From Pempheris klunzingeri (taxonomy: Eukaryota; Chordata; Actinopteri; Acropomatiformes; Pempheridae): DNA of 64,000 nt. The notes under the pieces are model-generated. The model was not told the origin of the DNA and searched no databases. It worked only from the letters and a program-made list of their open reading frames with translations. The position numbers and the translations under genes are program-made. Position 1 is the first letter of the stretch. Each line of letters begins with the position of its first letter. This document shows positions 25,441-44,500 of the stretch, piece by piece. Where the stretch lies: positions 14,983,932 to 15,047,931 of the forward strand of contig NC_092017.1 in the NCBI RefSeq assembly GCF_042242105.1. The letters are read 5' to 3'.

Positions 25441-25919
25441 CCACCTTTCAATAACAATTATTAAAATGCATCTCATTTTCTAAGAATAGATACGAGAAAA
25501 GACATTGAAATGTACCCATAAATGAACCACATATATTCAGCACCCCTCACAAAAAAAAAATACACACCATGTACAGTAAGTTTACCGGTCAGGAAAATAA
25601 ATAACTGAAATAAATACTTCAAATCATGCATGTGCTAGCAGAATGTCCTTTAGCCACAGTCCAATATTGTCCTTATTTCTTCAGTACATTATGAAAGAGG
25701 ATGGTACCAGTTCAGATGATGGCACAGTATTACAAACAGCACCCATGACCAGTAGGTCAATACTGTGGAGACAGTGTGTGAGTGTGTGTGTGTGTGGCTT
25801 TTAGCATGACTTTAGTCCTGGTACAGTACACATTTCTGGGGAAGACATATCAGAAAAAATCCATTGTGTCCACGTAGGTTGTCTTTTTGCAAGTTCAGCT
25901 CCTTTTTTTTTTGGCCTCT

Positions 25920-31974
<6,055 letters not shown>

Positions 31975-32867
31975 GTTGGATTCACAGCACCAACCTCACA
32001 GCTCACATTCCACTGTATCCAGTATCATAATGCCCGACAGACAAAATGATCCCGTCCTGGTAGAAACACAGTAACAACTATTCTGTAAATAATTCTGTAA
32101 GGAAATATTTGAGAGCTCTCTGCTCTCATTAGACTGACATGTTAGAGTAAGTGAATGGGTAGGACTGGACACCTGGGTGGAGATCAATAACCTGATATGA
32201 ATAAGATGATATTGGCTGTATATCACAATATGAAATATGTGCTGTGTTCCACTGCCTTGCATTATATCAGACAGAACTCATAATGACAAGTAGTCTCATT
32301 TGGAGCACCAGACTTGAGAAAAACAATAACAAAGTGCATTCTTATCAATAATACAAACTGTTCTGTCATTTACCCAAACGAAATTCTTCAATCTTGAATA
32401 TAATGTAACTTAAGGAATAAGGCGCCCTTGTAAAATAATCAAAACGGTGAAAGTTTGGCTTACTGGGGAGACAAATAGTTTAGTTTAAAACCCAGATGCC
32501 CATATGAATAAAGCACAGCTAAGCTCCCGAATACAGACACGAGGATTAAAAACTCGTTAGGACCACACAGACACATCAAGCATTAAGTCTCCTCTCGAGA
32601 GAGCTGGCTCAGATTGTACGGGCGTGCGTAAAAGACACCGGGGTGGCCATGTTGCCTGGCGATCACAAATCAAATGTGGGAAAATGTCACACTAAACAGA
32701 AGTAAACTTCCCCTTACAGATAACAGGATTCCAGTGAAGAGATGGACTCCGTGCGGATATTTACTGTTCACTGCACCAGCAAATTACGCACGGTGACTCC
32801 AGGTGCATCACCGTGTGGAGCATTAAACAATAAAGGCTTTATGTCCGGAGGTAAACTCACTCACCTC

Positions 32868-32960
32868 TCTCTTCTCTCATTCCTCTGAACACTGACATTC
32901 ACGATATCCCGCAGCTCTCAGTGCACGACTTGGCGCACACAAGAATAGATGTACGGACGG
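32868..32960 (-). other. Candidate non-coding first exon of the tmprss9-like gene
   Basis: On the minus strand GAGAGAAGAGAGAG|GTGAGTGAG gives a near-consensus donor about 0.9 kb upstream of the ATG exon. Sequence above it is moderately CpG-rich. This is consistent with a spliced 5'UTR exon, but the matching acceptor before the ATG and the start site were not fixed. Confidence 0.35.
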
Positions 32961-32999
32961 TGGAAGACAAGGGACAGGAGCGAAAGGTCCGCTATTTGT

Positions 33000-34700
33000 T
33001 CCACCTGCCAAGGGGCGTGCCGTGCGCGTCCCGCGGGTAACTCACCTTTTCAGTTTACTTTGGGAAGTCGAGTCGGCTTCAGAAATCCCCCGGCCGACCC
33101 TCCTCCCATCGGTCTTGATCCCTTTGGTTACACCCCGGTGTGCACAGGCATTTTTACTGTCACCTCTGAGCTCCCATTCTCTCCAGGTAAACAATAAACA
33201 TCGGCTACTCCTTTACGCAACGCACATTATAGCAAGTTAGAAAAGAATAATGCAAAAAAAACAAAAAAACAAGGTAATAAAAACTGTACTCTTCAGTGGA
33301 GCTCAGTACTCCCTCTAGTTGCTGCCCGTCTGTGCTCCATTGACACAGTGACTGAGCAGCAGAGGAGGGGCAAAGCCTGCTGGAATTCTGCCTTTTTACT
33401 TTCTGGCTGCGTGTCCGGAGCTCACAACACCTGGCAAACCATCGGGCTCCTTTTACCAGGATTACTGCCTCTCTAATCAGTTAAGGTGCTTCGATGTGTC
33501 TTTATTAACCTACTGCACTTAGGTTGACTTTGAGAGAGGAAGTGAAGTTAGTTAAAAGTCCATCTTAGGGAGATTATTCACCTTCCTTATACTAAAGAAA
33601 TTTGTACCTACAAATAAAAAAATGTTAAGAGGAATGTGGAGCCTGATCCAGTATGTGCTGTTTTTAAGGAAGAAAAACTCTTTTATAAGTCGCACAATTG
33701 AATTGAAGATAATTTGTCCCTCTGAGGTGATGGCCTTCATAGAATCCCTCCTTCCAACCCTCAAAGGAACAATCCTAACAAAGCTAAATCACCTTTCTTA
33801 CATTATTCCCCCACCCTGCTTTAAGCTCATCCAACTCAAAGGAGTTATTACCACAAATGTCTCTTTGTTAAGTGTGCAGACAGGCTTCAATGGCTTATCC
33901 TCACACACATGTCCGCACACACACACACACACACACACACACTAACTTCCTTTAAACACTTCCAAAGATCACAATCAAATACTTCTGTTACCATGTACAA
34001 GGAGAGTAGTAGTAGTGATAGTCCAAAGACTATCATTACATAGTTGAGAAGTTTATCAAGTGGTCTGAACTAGTTGACCAGCGTTTATATATATATATAA
34101 AAAAAGGATATATTCCCTAGTCTATTAGCTTGTATGACTATTAAACAGACTGCAGGTGTAAATTAGCAGTTATCTCAGGTCCATGTGTTCTATTTTATTT
34201 AACCATACAATTGTTTTTTTCTGGCCAAATTAGGCAGAAATGACACTGAGCTGCTGACAGTGACAGTAACTATAAAATACCACTGGACATCTAAATCAGA
34301 AATAATCCCTACAGGAAGATTCTACTTGATTCAGGCCTCCTGAGACGCAAAAGAAACAGCAGTTCAATGTTCAATAAATTACTGAAACTTAAGTGTTCTC
34401 TGAATCACATTTAAAAACTGACAAAATTGACAACACTTAACATTTTCATTTTATTTTCTTATCAAAACAACAAAAAAATAGTAAAAAGTTGACTTATTCC
34501 AGGTAAAAAGAAAAACGTATTGTTAACACCAAACCTGTGATTTGCTTTACAACTCAAATCTTTGCGAGCTTGCTCATCGGACAGAAACAAAAGTGAAGTG
34601 CTTTCTTGTGTTCTTTTGTTGATCAACTTATATTTGACAACAGAAATTTGCTTTGTCTTACACATTACAGTTATGCTTTAAAAAAAAAAATTAAAACAAC
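33000..34700. other. Interval between the tmprss9-like gene and lsm7
   Basis: No coding exon recognised. In human, SPPL2B lies in the TMPRSS9-LSM7 neighbourhood; nothing resembling its YD/GxGD aspartyl protease motifs is seen here. A (CA)n tract lies at 33917-33942. The part nearest 34.7 kb is probably lsm7 3'UTR. Confidence 0.5.
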
Positions 34701-34760
34701 AAAAAGCTACACAACATATTCAAAAGTGTGTGTGTGTGTGTAACTCAGCAGGTGACTGTG

Positions 34761-37067
34761 TTAGCCATCCTGTTGCTGTATGAAAGGGTTCGGTATAGCC
34801 TCCATGCCGTCCTGAGGACAGATGAGCACTACAGAGGTTCCTCTGCAGACCACCAGCCCCAGTTGCCTGGTGTCTTCTGTCAACTTCAGCTGGTCATCTG
34901 GATCTGGACAGACAGGGATGGAAAAGGTTTACAGACAACTGAAGTGTAAATTTAAATGAACTTGTGCTCATTAACCACTTGCAGTATTATGGATCAGTGA
35001 TTATATGTGTGGGTATCTGTTAGGTTCAGTCTCATGCAAGCAAACAACGACCACATGACACAATACACACTCCGACCAAACTTTATACACTAGTCCACTG
35101 AAGTCCAGGTGGCAATAGCATGAGCTAATATGAATGTAAATAATGACTGTCTCAAACTCAACTCAAAAAAACGAAGACAAAAAAAAACACGTTAGCCCTC
35201 AAGGATACAGACAAGAGAAACTTATATAAAGGGTCCATTTAACAAGCTCAAACCCAAGTCAGACACAGTCTGAGTCAAAACAGGGTGTCAAACAGTGACA
35301 AATCTGTCATGTCTCTCAGCTTTACTATGAGAGAATGGCATCCACACCTCAAGATGAATCTAGTAATAAAATGTTTCCTTTTTAATCAGCAAACATACGG
35401 TAACTTATAGAAGATTACCAAAGATCCTAATTTGCTGCCAAGTTATTTGAATTCCTGGCAAATCTGACTTGTATATACACTGTCCACACACTGCAGAGTT
35501 AAATAAAATCTCAGCTTTGCTTGTTCATGTTCACATTACATTGCAATTCATATTAAATGTTCCATAAATATCAATGATAAAGTTAAAACACAAGCCTTCA
35601 GTGATACATGGACCTGAACTACAAACAAAAACATTAGCATTTCATGTCAGAAATTTTTTTAAATGTTTTCTTTTGGGACAAAGCCTTAAATATCTTACTG
35701 TAATAACAACATACAGGCTTGTTAGACTTATTGCACACACGTGAGACTTAAACTAACTGGTGTGCTGCAGCGCAGTCTTGAGGGGAGGATATAAGTCTTA
35801 CAAACCACCAGAGGTCACTGTGCTTGCTGCATTTGAAGCCTTGAAGCTTCAAATCTCTTCTTCAAATAGAAAGAAAGCCTCAAAGCCTCATACGGTTTAT
35901 CCGCCAACCACTAATAGACTGAGAGAAACAATTTATATAAACATAGAGGATGATAGGAATTAAAAGCCCACAGCCAGTCGACTTCAATTAACAGTCATGT
36001 TTTGAAAGTGATATTCAGTTCTACAGGGAAAAAGAGACGCCATCATATAACCACTCCCTAAACTTTTGATTGGCAGACTAGAGACAACAACTGAATATTT
36101 CTCCTCCATGGGTCCGACATCACAGCTGCTGTTACCATCACTGTTACCATCACTGATTCGCTCTTTGTGCATCATTTATGTTAAAGACAGGTTATGGTGA
36201 AGCACTGCAGAGATGACTAGTTTTGGTAAGGTTTTAGGTTGGGTTCAGGTCAAAGGTCAGAGAAACACATTAAATCAAAGGTTTACACACTAATACAGTG
36301 TGTGATTCTCTGTTTGCTCCCAGTCACCTTTGATAGGTAAACTCATCGGGCGGAGGTTTGACAACTTTGACAACATCCAGTTTGTTGTAATTTTCCCATC
36401 AGAGGAGGAAGATGTTTTATATCATCATGTTATAAATAATTACTTTTCATATGCCCTCAGCCCAAACTGACCCAATTTGACTCTTTTTTGATTTACATTA
36501 CTTACCTCGCATGTACTCGATTGTGCCGTCCAGCACCAGGTTCAGCAGAGGATCAAAACCTTTCAGGACACCGCTGGCTAAAGAATACACAAAGTGTACA
36601 ACTCGCATTAGTCGGCGTCAATTAAGCGAAAGAATCAATGGCTAAACACCCACCATTTCCATTTGCTACAATGATTAGCATCAAATTACTACCAGGATTA
36701 ACCCACCCTCTCGTCCTCCTTGAAACTTCACACGAATTGGCTTGTCAATGTACTTAGACAAGTCGAAAATGCTTTCCTTTTTCTTCTTTTCTTTATCCTA
36801 AACAGAGCAAAGGGACATGAATTGTAACTCAGTCACATGCAAGCTAGCCGCACACAAACACCATCTTAGCCTCAGGTTAGCTTTACTCGGCTAGCTAAGT
36901 TAGCAAATGCACGAAAAACGCAACGTTGCTTTCGAGTAGTTATTCTATATTTCAGGTCGTGTTGGGAATAAACAACCACTGGCTAAGAATCCACCTGAAA
37001 GTGTTTGCGAGTGCAATTATAAAAAGATGTTTGAATGAAAGCGACAACCATACGAACTCACCGCCAT
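34761..37067 (-). CDS. lsm7: U6 snRNA-associated Sm-like protein LSm7
   Basis: Four coding exons: 37067-37062 (only ATG GCG), 36797-36707, 36577-36506 and 34903-34761. They total 312 nt and encode 103 aa, the length of human LSM7. The basic start (DKEKKKKES) precedes the Sm1 motif (IRVKFQGGREASGVLKGFDPLLN...DG) and the Sm2 motif (GLVVCRGTSVVLICP), and the C-terminus PNPFIQQQDG matches the family. LSm7 is a subunit of the LSm2-8 ring that binds the U6 3' end in the nucleus and of the LSm1-7 ring that promotes mRNA decapping in the cytoplasm. All junctions are GT/AG (donors GTGAGT, GTGGGT, GTAAGT). The six-base first coding exon makes the start codon easy to miss, but the frame only joins to a good ATG this way. 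It is head-to-head with the kelch gene at 37.39 kb. Confidence 0.98.
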
Positions 37068-37386
37068 GTTAGCTGTGTGACACGGAAGTTAAACTTTGAC
37101 CTCAGAAACGCTCCACCAATCAAATCGTCGAGCGCCTGTTGCTGACGTCATCAGTTATTTCATTACTTTATTGACTCGATTATTAGTTTACTAATTCATT
37201 TACAAGTATTAGCGTTCAATTATCAAACACTTGGATCAAAAGTCACCAGCCTCCCTGTTTCACAGTAAGCTGATTTTTAAAGTGACCTCGTCTGCATTCA
37301 GCCAGCAGTCAGTCAGGGGGAAAGTCTATTAATATCACCAGTTGGTGTGTTGTAAACCAGAACGAGGACAGGGAACTGTGCAGAAG
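37068..37386. promoter_or_regulatory. Bidirectional promoter between lsm7 and the kelch gene
   Basis: The two start codons are about 320 bp apart and diverge. Between them are a perfect CRE palindrome TGACGTCA (37143-37150), a CCAAT box (37116-37120) and an ETS site CGGAAGT (37083-37089) beside the lsm7 start. No TATA box is convincing. The arrangement is typical of a shared housekeeping promoter; shared control is inference. Confidence 0.6.
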
Positions 37387-39442
37387 ATGGCTGGTGTGGA
37401 TGTTTGTTGTGACATGGCCTGCAGAGCTGACGCTGAGCTCAAACCGCAGAGCTTTGCATTGACAGTTCTCTCAGAACAGTTAAACAAACGTGAGGAGGAA
37501 GAATCTGCTTTATGCGTGCAAGACTCTGCGCCTGATGTAATCCCTGATGCTATCCTACAAGTAAAAGGAGAGACTTTTTATGTCAACCGTCAACAGCTTG
37601 CCCTCCAGAGTCCCTATTTCAGGGCTCTGTTTTTTGGCTGCGGTGTCGAGAGCAACAAAAAGAAAGTTGAGATCAAAGGTGTTGGTCTGCAGCATTTCAG
37701 GGTTTTGATAGAGTACAGCAGGACATGCAAACTTGCTCTGGACAGAGAAAATGTTCTGGGGATCCTTGAGACTGCAGACTTTTTACAGCTGGAGCGAGCG
37801 AGGCTGTTGTGCTGCAAGTTCTTGGAGCGTGAGCTGCACCTTAGTAACTGTCTGGGAATGATGACCTATAGCTGGCAGTTGGGCTGCACGCAGCTCTACA
37901 AGGCGTCCCGACAGGTGGTGCTTACACACTTCCCTGCTATTGTTGCTGAGGAGGACTTCCTGTCCCTGTCTAAGGACACTGTAGCAGACCTCCTTGCCAG
38001 TGATGACCTGGCCATCCATAAAGACGACCTGGCCGTGGAGGCCATCCTACGCTGGGTGTCATTTGACCCAAAACGAGAAGATTATTTTCTGGAGCTCATT
38101 GAGCTGGTGAGGCCCGAGTCGCTCTCTTTGCCGTTTATCACTGAACTTTTGACCAGAATGAAAAGCTCTGACCCCAGAGCCAAGCTTATCTGCATGCTGA
38201 ATGATCATTTCCCGGCATCTTGGTCAATGGGCAGATCAATGAAGAGGACCAGGGCCAGAGACACCCTCTTTGTCCTGGGTGGTCCTCACGATCAGGAGCA
38301 ACAGACACTTTACCAGTTTCACCCAATCAGTGGTCGATGGCAGAGCTGTGCACCTCTGCAGAGGAAGAACCTCACACAGTACTCGGCAGCTGCAGTAGGT
38401 AATGGCTGAATAATGAGAATGATGGTGTTTACGGTGATGATGAAACTGATAATGTGCGATGAATGTGAATTTATTCTTAATGTGAGTGTTTCTCATCTAT
38501 TTTTGTCCTCACATGAACACAACATATCATTTCACATGTATTTCTATTTCCTTTTACATTTTCTTTATCTTCTCATTCTCTCATCATGTAGGAGACAACG
38601 TGGTCGTGACAGGCGGCTACTTCCGGGACGTGCTGTGGTTCAGTGTGGATTGGGTCAGGATATACGAATGTGGGAACCAACGCTGGCTAGATGGGCCGGC
38701 CCTGCAGAAGTCCAGGCACAGCCACTGCTCCATAGGACTGGACTCAGTACTGTACGTCCTGGGGGGCAGCATGGATGAGGGACTTGTGGCTGATGTAGAA
38801 AGGCTGGTCCTGGGGTCAGAGGAGGGTTGGGAGGAGGTCAGCCCCATGGTTAGGGCTGTGGAGAGGGCAGCCACTGCTGCTCTTGGGTCGTGTATCTACG
38901 TGGCGTGCGGCCTGGATGAAAACGGGGAGGCGTATGGTGGCATTCAGAGGTATATGGTGAAGGAAGATCAGTGGGATGTGGTCTCCTATTCTCCATTTCC
39001 ACGGTTGGTGAACTTTCAGTGACACACTGTGCTTTCTGACATTGTCAAACTGATATATTTTAATTAGTATATGTCCTCTCATCATTAGCTGGCAAGGTAG
39101 CTGTGTGAAAATTAAACCCTTTTCAACCCTGTCAACAGATATGACCTGGTTGCTACAGAGCTCAACGGTGCCCTGTACCTGTTCGGAGGCCAAGCTTTGC
39201 GTTTTGACGTGGAGACAGATGAGTGGACTTTGCTGGAGGAGGAATGTCTGGACAGGAAGTTCTTCTCTGGCTGCACAACTGTTAACAGCCAGATATATCT
39301 GGTCGGTGAGAGGAAGAGCAACAAAGCATTCCCCAACATGGTGCTGATGGACCCCTACATTGACACTTGCATTGAGTTGGATGATGCCATACCCTGCGCT
39401 GTGCCCCTCAGAGGCTGTGTAACTGTGAGAATGGTCACTTGA
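37387..39442 (+). CDS. BTB-BACK-kelch (kelch-like) protein, paralogue unassigned
   Basis: Three exons: 37387-38398, 38592-39003 and 39139-39442 (TGA). Phases join GTA G|GA and CG|A, giving 575 aa. The ATG at 37387 has a good Kozak context (AAGATGG). A non-ATG extension to 37342 is open but unneeded. Residues about 50-155 form a BTB domain (IPDAILQVKGETFYV...QSPYFRALFF), about 160-265 a BACK domain (LSNCLGMMTYSWQLGC), and about 310 onward kelch repeats (LFVLGG, VVVTGGYF, LYVLGGS, IYVACGLDE, LYLFGGQ, IYLVGER). Members usually act as CUL3 substrate adaptors. The double Gly is lost in repeats 4 (ACG) and 6 (VGE), and the BTB lacks the usual pocket sequence FxCHRxxLA. It is much less conserved than the ENC gene at 16-18 kb, so it is not a tandem copy of it. 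I do not recognise the exact KLHL paralogue. Confidence 0.9.
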
Positions 39443-40624
39443 CAGCAAAGGATGTGCCTGAATGAAAATGCTTTCATCTATTCTACCTAACACTGTTTGT
39501 GATTATCTGTATGTGTACATATAAAAAGGGACATTGTTAAACAAAGCACATAGATTTTTATGTAAGTTGTCATGATTTTGGTGGAAGAAAAATCTGTGAG
39601 AATGATTGAATGAACACATACTCCACAGTAGTAAAAGAAGGCAATAATGCTAAGTTATTTAATAGAAGTCATTTATTAAAACTTTTTAACAGGCCACACA
39701 ATTAACAAAGCATTCATGTGCACTCATGAGAGAACAGTCAAGTGTTAACTTTCATGGAAATATGACATTTCTCCTGGTTTTATAGCTGTTTTCAATTTTG
39801 AAAAGCAATATTCTAGTGGGGGTCATGGGTGTGTTATTCAGTGGATCAGCCCTTTTAGTGCTCTACAACTTAAATCCAGCCTTGTGCTGTGGGCTCCAGT
39901 GCTATTAAGTCCCTGTTTAGAGTCAGACACAAGCGTTTCTACTTCTATCACACTTATTAGATGCACTATGTGGAAACAGGAACCACTTACCTTAAAGCTA
40001 ACCTATGAAAATGTAATACCAGCTTTTGCTAGTGAGTGACCTCCTGTGTATAACTTGAATGTGGGTTATGATGGTTTCTGAACACTATCTACTGTTGACA
40101 ATCATGATGACCCATCTGGATGATGCATTTCATTTCCAGTATGTAAGATGAATACATATAAAATCCACCTCTTGTTCCTAGTAGTGGAGCACAGTCTAGT
40201 TATATCAAAATAGGCCATTAACTTTAATAACAATCAGTAAATCTTTACATAGACCTCAATTCACATGAGCCATAAAGCTTCTGACCTTTACAGACAACCC
40301 GACTATCTAAAATATCTCACATTTCACTAATGCCTATCTATGTGCATACTTTTCATGGCTTAACTCGGCGCTTCCATCTTCAGCAACATTTCAATTGAAA
40401 CATTAAAATTAATCACAGAAAGGCCTGGCCTGTGTGTTCATCCAAGAAAGCAGTAATCCTACTCACACACAGCTTAAAATCAAGTGCTCGTCACAGAACA
40501 GTGTAAAAACAGCAGCCAAGGCACAAAACTAAAGTCCAGTAGAGCAAACCTTAAGAAAAACCTCCTTGAGAAATCATGCTGCCTGTTACAATGATATTCA
40601 AAGTAGAAAAAGAAACAAAACAAA

Positions 40625-40627
<3 letters not shown>

Positions 40628-40664
<37 letters not shown>
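40628..40664. repeat. (CA)n microsatellite
   Basis: Perfect CA run of about 37 bp in the presumed ceramide synthase 3'UTR. Confidence 0.95.
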
Positions 40665-40666
<2 letters not shown>

Positions 40667-40759
40667 CCACATTTCTAGAAGCAGTACATTTTTTTTGTAA
40701 AGGCATCACTATCAGACATTGGGGAGTGCCTCCTCTGCAAGGAGTTTGTTCTTCTTTGG

Positions 40760-40774
40760 GCACCAGGGGGCGCC
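40760..40774 (+). promoter_or_regulatory. CTCF-like motif
   Basis: GCACCAGGGGGCGCC matches the CTCF core at 14 of 15 positions. It sits in the interval between the 3' ends of two convergent genes. Confidence 0.5.
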
Positions 40775-41572
40775 ATATATTTATAGGTGAGTTTAAACAT
40801 AACTGACAAAATCAAATCCTATCCAGAAAAATATAACTTTATCATCTGCAGCCTTGTATTTTGTGCCACAGTTTGCAACAACATAAAAATTACCTGTTGA
40901 GTGAATGGTTCATAAAAAATATATAGTGTTTTATCAACAGATTTACTACAGTGAATGATTTTGATGTATGTGCAATCAACCATAGCGTGTATGTGCATAT
41001 AAGGCTGTGGGAGTGAATTACTATTAATTTAGTAGCTAGCTTTAGTTTGCTCTGTTTCAATTATATTATACTACATATTAGATTAGTTTCATTTCGCATA
41101 AAACGCATTTAGTTTTTCTTGTTGACCAAAGGAAGGACAAGTGCATTAAAGTAAGTACAGTTCAGCTACTTGTATCCCTATGTATTTACAAAAAACTTAT
41201 AGCACAATGAAAAGAAACATCATTAATACAAAATCTGCAAAAACAACACACGATTTGTTGTAAAGGAAATGTCACTGTTGTTGAGCCAAATATTTTTTTA
41301 CAGTATGCAGTGCTATGGGTGACAGTAATGATGGCATTTCTTCCTAATCTCACACTGGGTGTGCCGAATTACAATCATCTGTCCGTCTTCGCCCTCTTTT
41401 TTTGTTCAAGATAAGTAGGATGCAGACTCACCCTGATCTGAAATCATCAATGGACCGTGCTGGATGTACACAAGCCGTATGTGTAGCATGTATCATATGT
41501 CAGAAATTAGTTAATCTCCAATAGGCAGCGGGGGAAATAACTTTTTTTCCATTGAGGCTTGCTAGACGTCCA

Positions 41573-44500
41573 CTATCTGGCTTTGGGGAGTCTGCTGTTT
41601 ATATTCCTCTGGTTGGTCAGGTTGTTCAGGACACAGTTATTAGCCAGTGATGCCAGTTTGGAATTGATTGAGCCCTTTCTCTGCTCCCAGCTGCACTCGT
41701 CTCCCTCTTCCTCAGGCTCCTCCTCTTCCTCTTCATCGTCCACCTCACTCTCCTCATCGCTACGTTCATCACGCTCCACCTAAGAGGAAAAAAGCAAAGA
41801 AAACTATTTTGTGACCGTATTCATTGGTGCCAAAGTTACTGTCCTTCCCTTCTCTTTTCATGTGCATGCTTCGCACCTTGCCCAGGAAAACAAACTTGTA
41901 GACCATGCGGAGGATGAGATAAGCCCAGAAGACGTGCAGAGCCTGCAGCACTAACAGCAGAGCATTGAAGAAATAATAGCCAAAGAAGGGCTGAAAGAAT
42001 TCTAGTGACACCACCAAGGTTGTGTGGACCACTCTGGAAAACAAACACAGTTAGACACCTTTAGTTTTAGTATCGAGTGCATGATGAAATGTAAAAATCC
42101 AAGTTGACTTGTTGTATTATTGCTAATGACCACTGCTTAAAAACTTGGCAATTTCAAATTAGGGAGTAAACAGTGCAAAACATTTAAAACGGTCATGGTG
42201 TTTTACCTGCCAGGTAACACCACCAGCCTCGTCACCAGAAACACCAAAGAGAAGACGACAAACAGCGAATCACACGTCCTCCTCCACCCAGCGTAATGAA
42301 ACATCTTGGCAGACTTTCAGGAGAAAAGTTCATTTTATCATTAATTGCAAAGTAGAATGACGAAACACAGCTGTTCTCTGCACACTTGTATGCAACACTC
42401 CAAAAAGAGCTTCAGTCAGTGCTTCACACTGACTACAGGATAGTCTCACTAAACACTCAACTAGTCTAACCTTATTACATCAGTTGTGATTTGTTTTAGC
42501 ATAAGAAAAGCCACTGCCATTCACTCAACTAAGCACATTTTTCACATTTAAAAGTAGTTCAAATGCTGCTCACATTCTTCCCTTAAGTTGAAATCCTTGA
42601 AGCAATGATGAAAACTGGGGGGAAATTAAAAGCTTTTACTTGAAGATTAAATCTCCACTCCAGGTAATAATATAACATTTTATGTTATAAAATGAGTGGC
42701 AGTACAGAGATAACTTCACAGGCCAAAATGTCATGAAAATCTGTAATTATTCCAAAAAATTAGGGTTATCAGTTTCTAATAAACCAAAATATTTTACTCA
42801 GAAACACACACCTGACTGTACAGAGAAACTGGCTGAATATGACACCCACATCTTTAAGTGCCAGATGACACCCGGTCACGCAGGAGGTGACATGACTAGC
42901 TCTGCATATCTCCTCAGCGAAGACGTGACAGTGACAGTTTTGATTTTCAGATGTTATCAGTGAAATGTTACACTCAGGAAAAGACTCCTCCTAAAGCCAG
43001 GGACAAAGCACCTATTGTCTCATGGAGGGACTTCCAGGTATGAATTTCACAGCCATAAATTTTACAGCCACAAAGGTTGGTTTTTTTTTTTAGCCATAGA
43101 CCATAATGCTTTTCTATGCACAGCTCAGTTCATACCAGATGTAGAGTCATAACATGTTAGAGTGTAAGGAAACAGGAAAACACTGCAACAATAATGATGC
43201 ATTTTCTGATTTCCTCCTTCCTTTTCCCCCCCAACTTAAAGTACATGATCAGATTAGTGAAATGTATTGTTCTTCCGAAACCATATTCACTACAATGAAT
43301 GAGGGAGGTGAAAAGAGGGGTAAATATTATCCAGCATTTCTAAATGAATTCACACAGATTGAATGATGGTGTTTTTACCTCCAGAAGGAAGTCTGAAGAG
43401 TCGTGAACCAGCATCACCAGAGTGCCAACCCTCACATAGTTAGCACAGTAGGAAAACCCAATGAGGAATATGGTGGCGATGTGATGAATTACCTGCTCCT
43501 TGAAATCCTGGAACATACACAGAGACCACACAGTAAGACGAAGATGTACAGTAGCATAACCAAGACGTCAGCAGCTCTCCATCTGTGGTCTTGTTTGTCA
43601 GTTGTGTCCAAATATTTTTTGGGCACAACTGATTTTGCGTGTTGTCTGGAGTGATTTGTTGGTGTGTTTGAAGCTCAAATAGCTTTGATCAGCAGCTTGG
43701 AGAATGATACAAAACCACATTTTTTTTCCTTCACGGAATTTAGGAAACTGGCAAAGAAAACTGCAGCAGTTATCAAGCACTTGAACAGGTTTCCTTAGAA
43801 CACAGAAACATTAACAATAGATATATGAAAGAGTGAATGATATAGATTATTTACTTTAATTGGTGTGAATGAAAGCATTCACAACATACGTTCTTCTGTT
43901 CCAAAAAGTTTATATATTACTCTTATTCTTCTGCCGCATTTTTTGCCGCGATTCAGCCCCCACACCGCTCAAGGTAGAAACTTCATTCCAATGGAGGACG
44001 TGCAGCTCAATCGGGAATCGAGGGCAATGACTTTTCACATCTCTGACATGTACAGTTTCCATATTATTTCATATTAACTGTCAAAATGTCCCCATAGGAA
44101 TGAATGGAGAGTAGCTTCCAAATCTGAAATTTCTTCACCCGACTTCTAGCCCTCACAGCTCCTTCATACTTTTAGCTAGAAACTCCATTGAAGCTGTAAA
44201 ACGTTCATCATCTCTCCCTCTTTCAGCACATACCTCCTGTGTGCCATTCACCATTTCATCACAGTCGTCTTTTAAAAAAATAAAGTTTCTCCCTCCTTTT
44301 TCTCATTTTACATGAGTGTGTATGTGGCCGCGCTAGAGCGGTGACGTCATCGCTAGAGCGTGGAGGAGTGGAAAAATCACATGAAGCTTTTGTCTTTAAC
44401 TCGCTGGTTTGTCCGAATCGTTTCACCCACAGTCACAGTTTATCACTCAAAATGTAGCTTAAGTCTTTGGACACACAGTCATGTGACTCACAACACACAG

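Larger units (their letters stand above)
39443..41572. other. Convergent 3' ends of the kelch and ceramide synthase genes
   Basis: AT-rich, exon-free. At 39660-39680 the sequence CATTTATTAAAAC offers ATTAAA on the plus strand and AATAAA on the minus strand. The kelch gene could end with a 3'UTR of about 230 nt, and the ceramide synthase with one of about 1.9 kb, almost back to back. The block holds a (CA)n tract (40628-40664) and a CTCF-like motif at 40760-40774. Confidence 0.45.

Noticed and set aside
38816-39493. 225-codon minus-strand frame across exons 2 and 3 of the kelch gene
   Set aside because: It is antisense to well-supported coding exons and runs through their intron. Long antisense frames are a common shadow of biased codon use.
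41559-41783. Plus-strand poly-Ser frame
   Set aside because: It is the reverse of the acidic Glu-rich C-terminal exon of the ceramide synthase.
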